Assembly: GCF_026745355.1 (NCBI RefSeq)
Contig: NC_079202.1
Coordinates: 31,757,145-31,821,144 of the forward strand
Source: Beta vulgaris subsp. vulgaris
Lineage: Eukaryota > Streptophyta > Magnoliopsida > Caryophyllales > Amaranthaceae
Length of the DNA: 64,000 nucleotides
Direction of reading: 5' to 3'
Under the pieces are notes generated by a model. The model was given only the letters and a program-made list of their open reading frames with translations, was not told the DNA's origin and searched no databases. Both the position numbers and the translations under genes were made by a program. Below are positions 36,001-47,217 of the stretch, piece by piece (the first letter of the stretch is position 1; each line of letters begins with the position of its first letter).

Positions 36001-39000
36001 GAAGAAATAATCTTAAAATAAGTTGTACATACATAAAGCGCTCCTCCCACAACGGATATGTACCAGGGTGGCCTTTCAGCTCTGACCCTCATTGCTATTC
36101 TGCTATCCAACCAACCTGTATGAATTTTATTATCTCTGTAATCTGAAGACTGGTGGAACCAAAAAATATTAGTGTCGGGTGACTTTAATGGAAGAATAGC
36201 AGAATCTGGAAAGGCGGGAAATAAATCCCAAGTAACAAGCTTACATTTAGAAGATCGATGGTGTAATCAACATTAGTACGAATTTCACCACGAATTTGGA
36301 TTTCTTTTAGACCAAGAACCATATTTGCTATAGCCGTGCCTCTAGATTCACCAAATGCAAAAACATGGCCTGAAAAAGGAGTTAGTTAGTTTTAGCCTTA
36401 ATTAAGTATAATAAAGTTTACTATCAAAATAGAACCCTTAGCACTCCATATATCATTTTCCTTAATTAAAGCTTATCACTGCTAAAAAGCAGCAGTAATA
36501 GTAAGTTTACTATCATGTTCAGATTATCATACAGCTTCAAGTTATCATACTGAAGCAAAGATTCAAAACTCATTTTGTGTGTTCCACCTTTGACTTACCA
36601 AATTGAGAATCTGAGAACTCATGGATGCCTCCACCAGACTGCAATTGAAAACTTGTATCATCATGAAGCTCATAAGTGAATTAATTAAATGGATGACGTG
36701 GAAATTTGAGAAATTAAGGAAATACCTTAACAGAGAAGTAGGCCCACACATTTGGTTTACTTTTGAAACTCAGCTCCTACACAAGACACCCATGAAATCA
36801 ATATCTCCACAACAATTGCAAAACAACCAATTCAGAAAGTAAAATAAAAAAAACTGGGATAGTCTAACCTGTACTTTTCCACTAGTAGGCTTGAACCCAT
36901 CATCTGGGTCCTCACTTGTCACACGTACGGCAATACAGTGACCCTTTGGTTTCACAGACTGTGCCTTATCAAAATCAAAAGGAGTAGCCACAACTGATGT
37001 TTTTCTCCAAGCATCATAACCCCCACCATGTTCCTTACCATAAAATCGCCTAATTTCTATTTTGAAATTGCACAAACAGGACATCTCACAAACGGGAACA
37101 ATGGAGTACAAAAAATATATATTAGAAAGGGAGCCAGTCATTTACCAGGAATTTTCCAAAGAGGGATACCCATGCCAACTGCAACCTGAGCAGCTGGAAT
37201 ATTTATTTCAGCAATCCACTCAGTAACAGGATGCTCCACCTGCATTAGCATATGCAAGAAAGATAATTTAGAATGTGGCACATTATATCCAATATTTATC
37301 TTCAGATAACAATGGATAGAAAAAAAAGAGTGCAAGATGCATAATTTATTTAAAAAGAATGAGATTTTGAATGAGCAGGTGCAGGCGTGCAGCAAAATAT
37401 AACTTCAAAAGGCATGGTTGACGTTACTTGAAAGATGGGAATAAACATACATGATGATCTGTCGGGAAAAAATAAAACAAAACATTTAAAGCAAGGCATG
37501 CAATCAGGACATTGCTGGGAGATTGCTCAACTCCAGAGGAAATTAGGTTGAAATACAGGAGTCTGCATTATCCCTACATTTTCTTTCCTGATTCATGATC
37601 TCAATTTCATAATAAGTGCAAGTGAGTACATCCTGGCTACTAAGAGAAGGTCAGGGTGCTCTATACCTGTAGCCGAGGATTCAGCTCAAGGAAATAATAC
37701 TCGCCAGTTTCCATGCTGTACAAATATTCAACAGTTGCTGCTCCAACATAATTTACACATTTGGCCAACCTTCTAGCTGCCTGCTCGAGTTTCTTCACTG
37801 TTTCTGGTGAAGCTACAGTTATTGGCCCCTCTTCAATAATCTGATCAATTGAGATAGAACCATTCAATATCATGTTTGCCTAACAACCCATAAGACATAT
37901 GTTGCTTACAAAAAAATCATAAAATAAGTCCCTTTGAGAAGCATATGTTAGACCCAGGACATACTAAAACTGAAGGAAATAAAACAAAATTTTCAACTAG
38001 GTACCCACCTTCTGGTGCCGCCTTTGAACACTGCAATCACGGCTATGCAACGCTGCAACATTGCCATATTGATCGCACAGTAACTGTACTTCTAAGTGTC
38101 GACTCTGCAAAACATAAATAATACCTTATAAAGACGATACTTTAAGTCATCTTCATACAAGCTTATTCCATTATTGTGTCGATGTTGTAGAAAGTCTAAC
38201 CTGTGAAGCCACCTTCATAATAAATATGGGTGATCCAGGAACTTCACCCTGCACTTGCTTGAATAACGCCCTTACTTCATCATCATTGTGAACCTGAAAA
38301 GCGCAAAACTCATAAAGCATAATGAAAATTTGGTGGAAGGATGGTGGTTGTATATGCATTACTTCCAAGCATTCGTCCATAATCTATGTCCAGATAGAAA
38401 TCCTTTCCAGAAAGTTGGAAGAGCAAAAATTCAATGATGGATAACAGACATCATCCCAAGAACTAACTCACCTTTCTTATTCCTTTCCCTCCACCACCCC
38501 AAGAAGCCTTAATCATAGCTGGATAACCGACAACTTGACAGCTAGCAATTGCTTCCTCTGTGGTAAAAACACAGGCTGCCTTGTATACATCATCAGGAAT
38601 TGTATCTAGGCAACTCTCAGCAGGAACTTTTACCTAAAGGATAGAGATATATACAAATGATCAGGAAACTCCAATCAATCGGAAAACTTTGTAACTCCAA
38701 GAAAGTGATGCTTACATGAGAACCACTCCATGGAAGAGTTGGAACATCTGCAGCTTGAGCAATCAATGACGAACCAATTTTATCTCCAAGAGCAGCCATA
38801 GATATAGCAGGGGGGCCTAAAAATACAATTCCCTTTGCAGTTAGTGCATCTGGTAACTCAGGGATCTCCGACGCATGTCCCCAACCAGGCCAAACTGCAT
38901 CAACATGTGTGATTTCCGCCATCTAAAAGAAAAACAAAAAATTAAAAAATTAATTCCTATCCACAAAACTTTACCTTCATTACCTAATTTTCAAATATTT

Positions 39001-39429
39001 AAATAAGTTTTAGAATTATGAAGATAAGCTTTTTCATAATTGAATTGGAAGACAATGCTGCAACAATAAAAAAAACTGCACCTCAACTATGAGCTGCACA
39101 TTGGCATAGTTATTGTTGTTAGTCCCTCCAGGGACTTCAACAAACTGGTCAGCCATTCTAATATGCTCTGCGTTGATTCTCATGTCCTCGGGAGTAGCCA
39201 TGGCCACTAATAATATAGCTTTCTCATTTCCAAAGGTCTCGTAAGCCCATGTCCGAACACTTCGTATAAATTTGACAGCTGCCATTCCATTGTTTGCAAT
39301 TAATACACTATGGATTGGTCTTTTTCCTCCAAGGGCATAACAGAAGTCATCAACTATTGACAATGTAGAAGAATTCCTCAGTAGAGTTGTTCCATTCATG
39401 TATTCAATATTTCTCACTGTAGTAGCCAT
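27076..39429 (-). CDS. ACC1: Homomeric acetyl-CoA carboxylase, cytosolic type, complete
   Basis: This multidomain enzyme carboxylates acetyl-CoA to malonyl-CoA in the cytosol, for very-long-chain fatty acids and flavonoids. Coding exons in transcript order: 39429-39082, 38922-38716, 38633-38472, 38293-38201, 38104-38009, 37840-37667, 37239-37146, 37056-36869, 36776-36726, 36638-36599, 36369-36245, 36149-36033, 35920-35846, 35753-35697, 35583-35479, 34974-34888, 34551-34360, 34278-34090, 33886-33776, 33655-33569, 33478-33302, 32921-32844, 32740-32618, 32496-32227, 32126-31786, 31542-31305, 31141-30807, 30724-30511, 29831-29655, 29399-27240, 27132-27076. All introns are GT-AG. They sum to 6,768 bases: 2,255 residues and a TGA, the usual family length. 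Biotin carboxylase comes first (GGGGKG at residues 231-236), then the biotin carrier (EVMKM, Lys713), the central region and carboxyltransferase. No transit peptide is seen, so it is cytosolic rather than plastid. The ATG at 39429 ([10 protein letters not shown]) was chosen by family N-terminus; the frame stays open upstream to 39531, probably leader. Confidence 0.96.
27240..29399 (-). other. ACC1: ACC1 exon 30: single 2.16-kb carboxyltransferase exon
   Basis: This exon is exactly 720 codons, residues 1518-2237, carrying both carboxyltransferase halves. In the beta half I see [34 protein letters not shown] and [17 protein letters not shown]. In the alpha half I see [19 protein letters not shown] and [17 protein letters not shown]. 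It has no stop or frameshift. The last exon (27132-27076) adds 18 residues ending in a basic [10 protein letters not shown]. Confidence 0.95.
34432..34434 (-). other. ACC1: Biotin attachment lysine codon of ACC1
   Basis: The AAG codon within GAGGTTATGAAGATG (EVMKM) in exon 17. Counting coding bases places it at residue 713. This lysine is biotinylated by holocarboxylase synthetase and swings between the carboxylase and transferase sites. The plant eukaryote-type motif has Val before Met, as here. Confidence 0.9.
34610..34858. mobile_element. Stowaway-like MITE in ACC1 intron 16
   Basis: TA dinucleotides flank it (34608-34609 and 34859-34860). The termini are inverted: left CTTCCTCATTTTTTTAGTTG, right (inward) CTATCTCTGAATTTTTTCAG, both continuing into TTGCA(C/T) and a TTT-rich stretch. 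At 249 bp it is AT-rich with no ORF. It lies between exons 16 and 17 and leaves both splice sites intact. TA duplication and terminal similarity to the 22,786 and 44,605 copies support Tc1/mariner-type Stowaway. Confidence 0.65.
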
Positions 39430-40675
39430 CTTAGGATCTTCCTTGGTTAAAACACCGACGCGCCCTTGGTATTGCCCAAAAATTAGGCCACTGCGCCTAT
39501 ATCTGTTTACCACACCAATAAAAAGAAACACAACTCTCTCATCAATTACTAATCACCATGCTTACAACATCAAATTTCAGGATTGGCATCCACTACAGAC
39601 AATATTTTCCGGTTATCACAGACAATTCAATAACCAATCGCAGTAATTTCCTGGATCCTGGGTTACTTCTTTTTACTGTTAAAAAAGAAAACTGCTAAAC
39701 TAATTGAAGTGAGCTACGACACATATAAACAACTATCACAAACAATTATTCGATTCTTTCTTACTTCTCTCCATTGCACACATAAATTCTGCTGCACAAT
39801 TCGCTACAGAAATGACAATAACTCATCTAAAGAACAACTAAACTGGGTAATTAAATAATAATAACCAATTACTCAAACTGGGCAACTAACAATTTTTAAT
39901 CACAAACAATGAAAATAACAACTAAACAAGGGGTCAAAAAAACTGCATACCAGCTAAATTAATAGTAGAAGTGCTTGTAAGAAAGCAATATTCAAATCAG
40001 TGATTTGAACAGAATCATGAATGGTAAGAATGAAACAAGTCAAGAGAGAATCAAGTGTCAACAATCAAACAAATATAAAGAAAACCAGCAAATATTGTCC
40101 AATTTGGACTACACACATAAAGTTTAGTAAGAAGGCAGTCAGTCAACCAAAGCCAGCTACCAAAACCAGTCACATTTTCTAGTATGTTTACCCAACCAAA
40201 ACAAATATTCCAAAAATGACATTCACACTATTCTACACTATGTTAGCTCAACTGCACACTACCAGAAACCAACCAAACAAAATATAAAAAATAATCAAGT
40301 AATTTGAATAGTTATACTAATTACTAAAGAGAGAATTGAGTAACAACAAACCTTAACTGGAAAACTAAAAATTGTTCTGAATTGGCATCTGGGTACTTTT
40401 AACTTTGTGTTCTTGGATCAAACTATAAAGATCATACTATGATAATGTGGTATACCAAAATTTATTGGAAAAAAGATTCAAACTTTTGATTTGATATGAA
40501 GTTAAAAGTACCATAACTATACATATAAGAAGAAGGGGGGGAAGATTTAAGAAGGGGGTTGGTTTGGTTTGAGGCGCAGGATGCCTTCACGTTATTAACG
40601 GCCCATTTATTTGGGTATGCACGTGGCAACTGCCCACCTTTCAGCTACCATCATTCCTTTCTTTTATTATGCCAT
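39430..40675 (-). promoter_or_regulatory. ACC1: Presumed 5' leader, leader intron and promoter region of ACC1
   Basis: Upstream of the ATG (minus strand) acceptor-like GTAAACAG and GGCGCAG sites lie near 39,485-39,503, so a leader intron is plausible. The rest is AT-rich. A CT-rich stretch on the minus strand (complement of about 40,530-40,560: CCCCTTCTTAAATCTTCCCC) could be the start of the transcript. No transcript evidence exists and no TATA box is assigned. Short plus-strand ORFs near 40,559-40,820 are not credible. Confidence 0.35.
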
Positions 40676-42219
40676 TGCTGCTTCAACTATTCAACTACTC
40701 TCATATTCGTCTATGTCACTATGCTTAATTGCTCTAACAAAACAAAATACTATTTACCTTTTATTTTTAACTCTTTTCTTTTTTTCTAGATCGAGTGATT
40801 ACAACTTCATATTTATATGATAATCAAAATTATCTATCAATGTCATCCAATTTATCAAGAATTTAAATTTTGAAAATATTAATTGTTATTGAATTATTTG
40901 TATGTTCAATGAAAAAATCATAAATTTATGAGAGTGACATTATGTCTTTCATACACAATTTATTCGAATTGAAAACAAAATCTTGAATCAATTCTCTTGA
41001 CTATAGAAAGACTATATATAAAAACAATCTTGTCTCGTTTGCGTAAAAATCAGACATAATAATACACCAAGTTGTAATAGGTAAAAGTAAATTCTAAATC
41101 AAAACAATCAACCTACCATACTTAAAAGAAATCGCATTCTCTATCACAATTCCGCATATATCACTCATAACAATGCATCTCTTCATTTTATGCAAAAAGC
41201 AAAGTCTAAATTAATTTTATCGACCATCAAACTACCACATTTTTAAAATCAAATCGATTATCCCACTTTCATATATGTGTATCAAACATACCAATACATT
41301 AATTGACAACGCAAAGAAAAAGTGAAAACATGATCTAAGACACCTAATTACCTCTTTTTGAGTTGAAAATTCAAAATTCCTTTTGCACATTGGGATAAAA
41401 TAGGATAATTGGAGAAGGTTTTAGGGAATGGAAGATTAACAACATCACAACGTTGAGAAACTGGTAACATTATCAACCCCTTAATTCTTCTTCCCTATGT
41501 GGTTTTTTCTTTTGGAGGAAAAAAAATACTCTAGTGTAGTAACTTAATTATAGGGCAACTGAGATTGTTATGTTGTGGGAGTAAATAATGATACCTAATA
41601 AAGTATTCATTGTAGAAGCAATTTTACTGGACAAAATGGATTTTTGAAATTTATGCCACATGTTTAGCAATTTCACATTTTTACTGGAAAATTAAAGAGA
41701 GAGGTTGGGAGATCAAGTTTTGTTTTACTTTAGATTGGTAATTGTAGTCAGTTTTATGTCCCTTTCACTTCGGAAAAACACTGACTAGATCTCTTCCAAA
41801 TTATATATTTTTCTAAAAAAAGTCTTTAATATTAATTCAAAAAATTGTATACTAACTTTGGTAGAAAAAAAAAACCAAATATATCCCTAAAAAGGACACT
41901 TCAGTAAGTATAAAGTGAAAGAATATTTATGTAAATATAAAACACCCAAGATGAATAGTGAAATAAAAGGACTTAATTAATTACATAGTTAACTAAAGCC
42001 TTTTTTATTAAGTTTCTTGATTATTCAACTTGAACTGGCTAACCAATTTACAACCAAAACTTGCATAACCTGTTAGACCCACACCCATAAATTTTTGTTT
42101 AGGACTTAGATTGGCCCCAAACCCACGGGGTCTGAAAAATTTGGATATTTACCTACAATAAATTTGGATTGGCGGGTCCATGGTCTAGAATAGGTTATAG
42201 TGGGCGTTTTAATATTATT
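40676..42219. repeat. Tandem duplication upstream of ACC1, copy 1
   Basis: A unit of about 1.55 kb runs from ATTGCTGCTTCAACTATTCA to the GTGGGCGTTTTAATATTATTA end and recurs as copy 2 at about 42,272-43,838. Shared landmarks include GAGTGACATTATGTCTTTCA, CGTTGAGAAACTGGTAACAT / CGTTGAGAAACAGGTAACAT and GTTGGGAGATCAAGTTTTGT. No ORF is conserved in either copy. The left border falls about 110 bases beyond the CT-rich presumed ACC1 leader. Confidence 0.8.
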
Positions 42220-42271
42220 AGGGGTCTGAAAAAATTCGAATCCTTACCTACATTATGACGTTGGTGCTTTA

Positions 42272-43838
42272 ACTCTTCAACTACTTCTCATATTCATCTA
42301 TGTCACTGCGTTTAATTGCTCTAACAAATAAAATAGTATTTACTTTTTATTTTAAACTGTTTTCTTTTTTCTAGCTATAGATAGAGTGATGAACAAATTC
42401 ATATTCATACGACAATCAAAATTATCTATCTATGTCATGTAATTTATGAATAATTTAAATTTTGGAAATCTTAATTGTTATTAAATTGTTAATATGTTTA
42501 ATGGGAAAATCATAAATTTATGAGAGTGACATTATGTCTTTCAAACATAATCCATTCTAATTGAAAACAAAATCTTGAATCAATTCTCTTGACTACAGAA
42601 ATACTATACAAAAAAACTATCTTGTCTCATTTCCGTATAAACGAGACATAATATTACATCAAGTTGTAATAGGTAAAAGTAAATTCTAAATCAATTCTCT
42701 CAACCATCAAACTATCATACTAAAAGGAAATTGCATTCTGTATCACACTTTCCGCATATATCAATCATAACAATGTATCTATTCATTCTATGCAAAAGTA
42801 AAGTGTAAATAAATTTTATCGACCATCAAACTACCATATTTCAAAAATCAAATCCTTTATCCCACTTTCATATATGCGTATCAAACATAACAATACATAA
42901 ATTCACGATGAAAAGAAAAAGTGAAAACATGATCTAAGACACCTAGTTACCTCTTTTTGAGTTGAAAGTTCATAATCCCTTTTGCACATTGTGATAAAAT
43001 AGGATAATTGGAGGAGGTTTTAGGGAATGGAAGATTAACAACATCACAACGTTGAGAAACAGGTAACATTATCAACCCCTTAATCCTTCTTTCCTGTGTG
43101 GTTTTTTCTTTTGGAGGAAAAAAAAGATACTATAGTGTCGAATGATTCTATGAATGTAACTTAATTATAGAACAACTGAGATTGTTATGTTGTGGGAGTA
43201 AATAATGATATCTAATAAAGTATTCATTGTAGAAGCAATTTTACTGGACAAAAAGGGTTTGTGGAATTTATGCCACATGTTTAGCAATTTCACATTTTTA
43301 CTGGAAAATTAAAGAGAGAGGTTGGGAGATCAAGTTTTGTTTCACTTTAGGTTGGTAATTGTAGTCAGTTTTATGTCCCTTTCACTTCGGGTAAACAATG
43401 ACTAGATCTCTTTCAAATTATAGATTTTTTCTAAAAAAAAAAGTCTTCAATATTAACTAGGAAAACTATATTCTAACTTTGGTAAAAAAAACTAAATATA
43501 TCCCTAAAAAGGACACTTCGGTAAGGATAAACTGAAAGAATAATTTCTGTAAATATAAAACACCCACGATGAATAGTGAAATAAAAAGATATAATTACAT
43601 AGTTAACTAAAGCCTTTTTTTTATTAAGTTTCTTGATTATTAAACTAGAATTTGCCAACCTACATCATTTACCACCAAAACCTGCATAACCTGTTAGACC
43701 CACACCCGTAAATTTTGGTTTAGGACTCATATTGGCCCCAAACCCACGGGATCTAAAAAATTCGGATCCTTACCTACATTAAATGGGCTTGGCGGGTCCT
43801 TGGTCTAGAACAGGTCAAAGTGGGTCTTAATATTATTA
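42272..43838. repeat. Tandem duplication upstream of ACC1, copy 2
   Basis: This is a direct copy of 40,676-42,219. The offset drifts from about 1,587 bases at the left to 1,621 at the right because of small indels, and there are scattered substitutions, so it is not a simple assembly echo. About 50 bases of junction (GGGGTCTGAAAAAATTCGAA...) repeat part of the copy-1 end. No gene is seen in it. 43,839-44,310 is AT-rich with a short GACCC/GGGTCGGG stretch and no gene. Confidence 0.8.
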
Positions 43839-44315
43839 TGTGTTTTCATTTTTATTTAACTTGCAAATTTTCACATCTGTTCTTTTAGTTAATAAATTGA
43901 TAAAAGATAAAAATAATAGTTTGATTCTTCTACAAAACATTGCAAATTAAATATCCACAACTAGTTGAGTTGAGTGCGGCTCGATACTAGATAAAGTGAG
44001 ATGTTGAGCGATTGAGGACTAGAGTCACTTCACTCTATGTCTGTGTACAAACCAAAACTTCGTATATTAGGATAAATAGTTTTATTGCTCTTTTCATATA
44101 TATTTTGTATTATTATGTATATGTCTATGGGACGGGTATGGGTATGATGTACGTCTCAATCTATCAGACCCAAATCCAATGGATCTCAAAATTCTAGAGC
44201 CAGACCCTTATATCAAGTTCAACCGAATCTGGGTCGGGTATTGGATCCATACAATTCTATTCCTATAGTAGTAAAATGGTTTAACAAAGCTTGCCACCAA
44301 TAAATTTATAACTAG

Positions 44316-45020
44316 CTAGTACTTTTGGACCGGACGATTCCCCCGAGTTAGTTACAAATATCAAATATATTATCGATATCATTCATAAGTTTTATAATGA
44401 TTTTGTTAGCCTTTTTACAATCTTATGTCTAGTATAAAATTGAAAAATGGATGTTATGGCATGATAAGTTATCTAAAAATACTTCCAAGAAATTTGGTAT
44501 AAAAATAACAATGTCAGTGGAATTAGGTAAAATAATGTTATTACCTTAATAAATATGTTAGAGATCAAAAAATTTGTCTATGTCTTTATAGTTCCATATA
44601 ACTACTCCTTCCGTCCTTTATTAGTTTACCCCTTTTGACATTTCACATTTATCGATGTAAAACTTTGAGTAATGATGTTTCTTATTATGTATTTGTAAAA
44701 ATTATAAAAATTTAATATTTCAAAACTACATATTGAGATGAATCAAACAATATCACACATGATTATATCTTCCTTACATATAAAGTACAAATGATGGTCA
44801 AAGTAATAAAGATGAATAGTGTTATAAGTCAAAGTGGGTAAACTAATAGAGGACGGAGGCATTATTATGATTTACTTTGAAACATTAAATATCGAAATTG
44901 TAGTGAATTGACGGTGAAACTCTCACATTTCATTTCAAAGGTCGTGTGTTGATTCCTAGTAGCTACACATTGTTAATATTTTTAAATAAAATCATAAACG
45001 AACATCTTTTTGATATATAT
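44316..45020 (-). mobile_element. Helitron-like element interrupted by a Stowaway-type MITE
   Basis: It shares its interior with 25,417-25,835: ATCAAATATATTATCGATAT, TCTTATGTCTAGTATAAAAT, TGTTATGGCATGATAAGTTA and the tRNA-like stretch near 44,905-44,965. On the minus strand the 3' end is CCGGTCCAAAAGTACTAG with a degraded hairpin. Its right border abuts the next Helitron at 45,022, giving a head-to-tail pair. Confidence 0.5.
44605..44859. mobile_element. Stowaway-type (Tc1/mariner) MITE
   Basis: The ends are inverted: CTCCTTCCGTCCTTTATTAG on the left and, inward from the right, CCTCCGTCCTCTATTAGTTT, a strong 'CTCCCTCCGTCC' Stowaway signature. TA precedes the left end; the right flank reads CATTA, so the duplication is slightly degraded. 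It is 255 bp with no ORF and sits inside the Helitron-like element. Confidence 0.85.
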
Positions 45021-45021
45021 A

Positions 45022-45356
45022 CTAGTATTTGAGCCTGAGTGTTGCCCCGGGTGCAATATTTTTCTTGAACTTGATATGTAATTTTTTCATTAAAATATTA
45101 TGAAAAAAACTCAATATTTAAAAGGTGCAAATATAATAATGTGGACATTTAAACCATGACTAAAAACTGGTTAAGATGGTTACTGTGTTATGTATAATAG
45201 CAAGATGTTACAGGTTGAAATATTTTCGCAAGCCAATTTACTTTTGTTAGTTGACATGGCATATGTACACATGCATTAGTCAATTTGAGTAGAGTAAGAA
45301 AGGTGACACGTGGCGTGTATACGTTGTCAAACACGCTTTTAATATATTAGTATAGA
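45022..45356 (-). mobile_element. Non-autonomous Helitron with intact termini
   Basis: On the minus strand it starts TCTATACTAATATATTAAAA after an A and ends CAAATACTAG before a T, exactly the 5'-TC...CTAG-3' inserted between A and T that defines Helitrons. A GC-rich but imperfect hairpin (CACCCGGGGCAACACTCAGG) lies just inside the 3' end. At 335 bp it has no coding capacity. No target duplication is expected for Helitrons. Confidence 0.8.
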
Positions 45357-45644
45357 TACAAATATAAGATAAAGGCTTCTAAAGTACTATTTCCATATCA
45401 TCAACCCTAATAATTAAAGTTGAGATATTACTTCTAAACCGCAAGACTTTTTTTTTGAGGGGACCTAAACTGCAATATTTAAATTTTGATTATTATATAT
45501 ATCTTCTTTTTCTTTTTTTTAAAAAAGGGAACCTCTATTAGACTAAGTACTAGTACATGTACTTTTTTGTTTGAAAAAAAAAGTAATTAGGGACTACAGA
45601 AGTATATGAGAAGTGATATACTGATGATATTCTTATTTAACATT

Positions 45645-45862
45645 TGTCTGTATTTAGGCTGTAGTTACAGCTTGCATTTTTTTTGTTTTACCCGTTATTC
45701 TGTCAGCTTGCTAGTCATGTATTTTGTTCCTAAGTGAGGTGTCATTAGATGATTGTAAGCCTCCCTGGTATAAAAGATGCTAATGAGATCATTCTAGGTT
45801 TGAGAGTCTCAATTATTTGCACCTCCTTTTACACCAAACACATAAATTTCGTCTATTCTTCA
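45645..45862 (+). repeat. 5' LTR of the Ty1/copia element (start approximate)
   Basis: It ends ATTCTTCA at 45,862, directly before a tRNA-iMet-type primer site. It contains a TATA-like GGTATAAAAGATGC at about 45,769. It probably begins TGTCTGTATTTAGGCTGTAG, but no 3' LTR survives in the window to confirm the border. Confidence 0.5.
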
Positions 45863-45875
45863 TGATATCAGAGCA
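45863..45875 (+). promoter_or_regulatory. Copia primer-binding site
   Basis: TGATATCAGAGCA closely matches the complement of plant initiator-Met tRNA 3' ends (TGGTATCAGAGC), the standard Ty1/copia primer. It lies directly after the 5' LTR. Confidence 0.75.
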
Positions 45876-46159
45876 CACTAGGTGCTGATCTCTAAAATTT
45901 ATTTCAAAAATTAAAAATTCCTTTTTTTTTCTTAAAATCTGTTCGAAAAGTTTTTCATTGGAAAACTTAAGATTTTTTCAGTCTGGAAGTAGAAGGAAAA
46001 GTTGTTGATATTAGCTTTGAGCTAAAGAAATTATTTACCATGACCAAAAAGCAAGTGATTCCATATTCTAATACATACTAATTGGGAAACTCTGATAACT
46101 CCATTACTTCACTATCAAGTATTATTTTCGATGGAAACAGCTACATTCCATGGAGTAGG

Positions 46160-46789
46160 TGTTATGTAGTGTAAAACTAGCAATTTATATTACAACTCCC
46201 AAAGATGGGTTCTTAGAACTGGAGACTTGTGCAACAATGATTGGTTCAAATCCCGAAGCAAACTCCTGACCAGCAACCTGCAAAAAAGGGACCCACCCTG
46301 GAGGTTTGGGTGGTATTTCCCCCTCCAATGCTTAAGTCAGATATCAGGGATGTAAAGGAACTTTTAGAGAGAGAAAGTAGAGAGAGAGAGAGAAGAATTT
46401 ATGACAGAGTAACAGTACTATGCCTGAAAAACGTACCCTTCACCCTGAAATCAAGGACTATTTATACTGTTTGAATGACTGCTGTGCCTTGATGTCACCC
46501 TAATTTGGGAGCATCTGATTGGCTAATCAAAGTTTGGGACACGTGGCAGCTGTTAATTGGTCAGTACACCTCATTTTCTATAAAGGTGTAAATCAGGCTT
46601 ACTGGACCTAAGTACAATTTTTGGGGCCAGGAGAAGGTCTTTTTAGTACACTTTCTTCAGAGAAACGTACTTTTAGGCCTATCACCTTCAGGCCCTTTTG
46701 TACTTTTATTCCCCTGCATATATGCCACATGTAGGGCTCAGATGAGGCCACGTGTCAGTACCAGAGCCGTTGATTTTTAGGCTACAACA
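46160..46789 (-). repeat. 3' LTR of the Ty3 element
   Basis: Runs TGTTATGTAG...GGCTACAACA as printed on the plus strand. The TATA box on the minus strand is the complement of 46,459-46,466 (TATTTATA). GA repeats (AGAGAGAGAGAG) lie near 46,380. Differences from the other LTR are mostly one-base indels in short runs. Confidence 0.9.
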
Positions 46790-46810
46790 TTTGCCCCTTA
46801 AAAGAGGGAG
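46790..46810 (-). promoter_or_regulatory. Polypurine tract of the Ty3 element
   Basis: On the minus strand a purine-rich stretch ending AAGGGGCAAA abuts the 3' LTR start (TGTTGTAGCC). This is the expected plus-strand primer site and confirms element orientation. Confidence 0.7.
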
Positions 46811-46968
46811 TTATTATCTTCGAGGCGCCAAGACGGTTAATCTTCCTCTTTTAACCGACATGGAACTGCCCTTCTCTTTTTTCAAAAAAGAGGCGCCATT
46901 TTGCCGGTCTCCACAGGTCAACTCCTATGAACAACGGTCACTTTTACCGGATGAGGGGGTCATTTTCA

Positions 46969-47217
46969 CCCCTCTATAAATATGTGCCTTAGTCGCTCCT
47001 GAAATCATTTTAACATTGCTGAGAAATTTTCTAGAGAGAGAGACTCTGCAAATTTTTACTGAACTTTTTAGAGAGAAGAACAACTCCCGTCCAAGCTCTT
47101 GCAATTGTTGTTTTGCTCGTCCGAACTTTCAAGTCATCTCTGACGTCCGTCCGAACTTTTCCTTACAGGTATTCCCTCATTCATCCTTCTTTGTATTTTC
47201 AAGCATTTTTTAAGAAA
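46969..47217 (+). promoter_or_regulatory. Putative promoter and leader of the antisense gene
   Basis: A TATA box CTCTATAAATATG lies at about 46,972-46,984. It is followed by a GAGAGAGAGACTCTGC-type leader and a CT-rich stretch (CATTCATCCTTCTTTG) before the ATG at 47,218. This is plus-strand promoter architecture, opposite to the retroelement's own transcription. Activity is not shown. Confidence 0.5.

Noticed and set aside
39430..39531. Possible N-terminal extension or plastid transit peptide of ACC1 from an upstream in-frame Met
   Set aside because: It adds only 34 residues (MFLFIGVVNRYRRSGLIFGQ...), is not transit-peptide-like in length, and acceptor-like sites inside it suggest a leader exon. 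The family N-terminus fits the ATG at 39,429.
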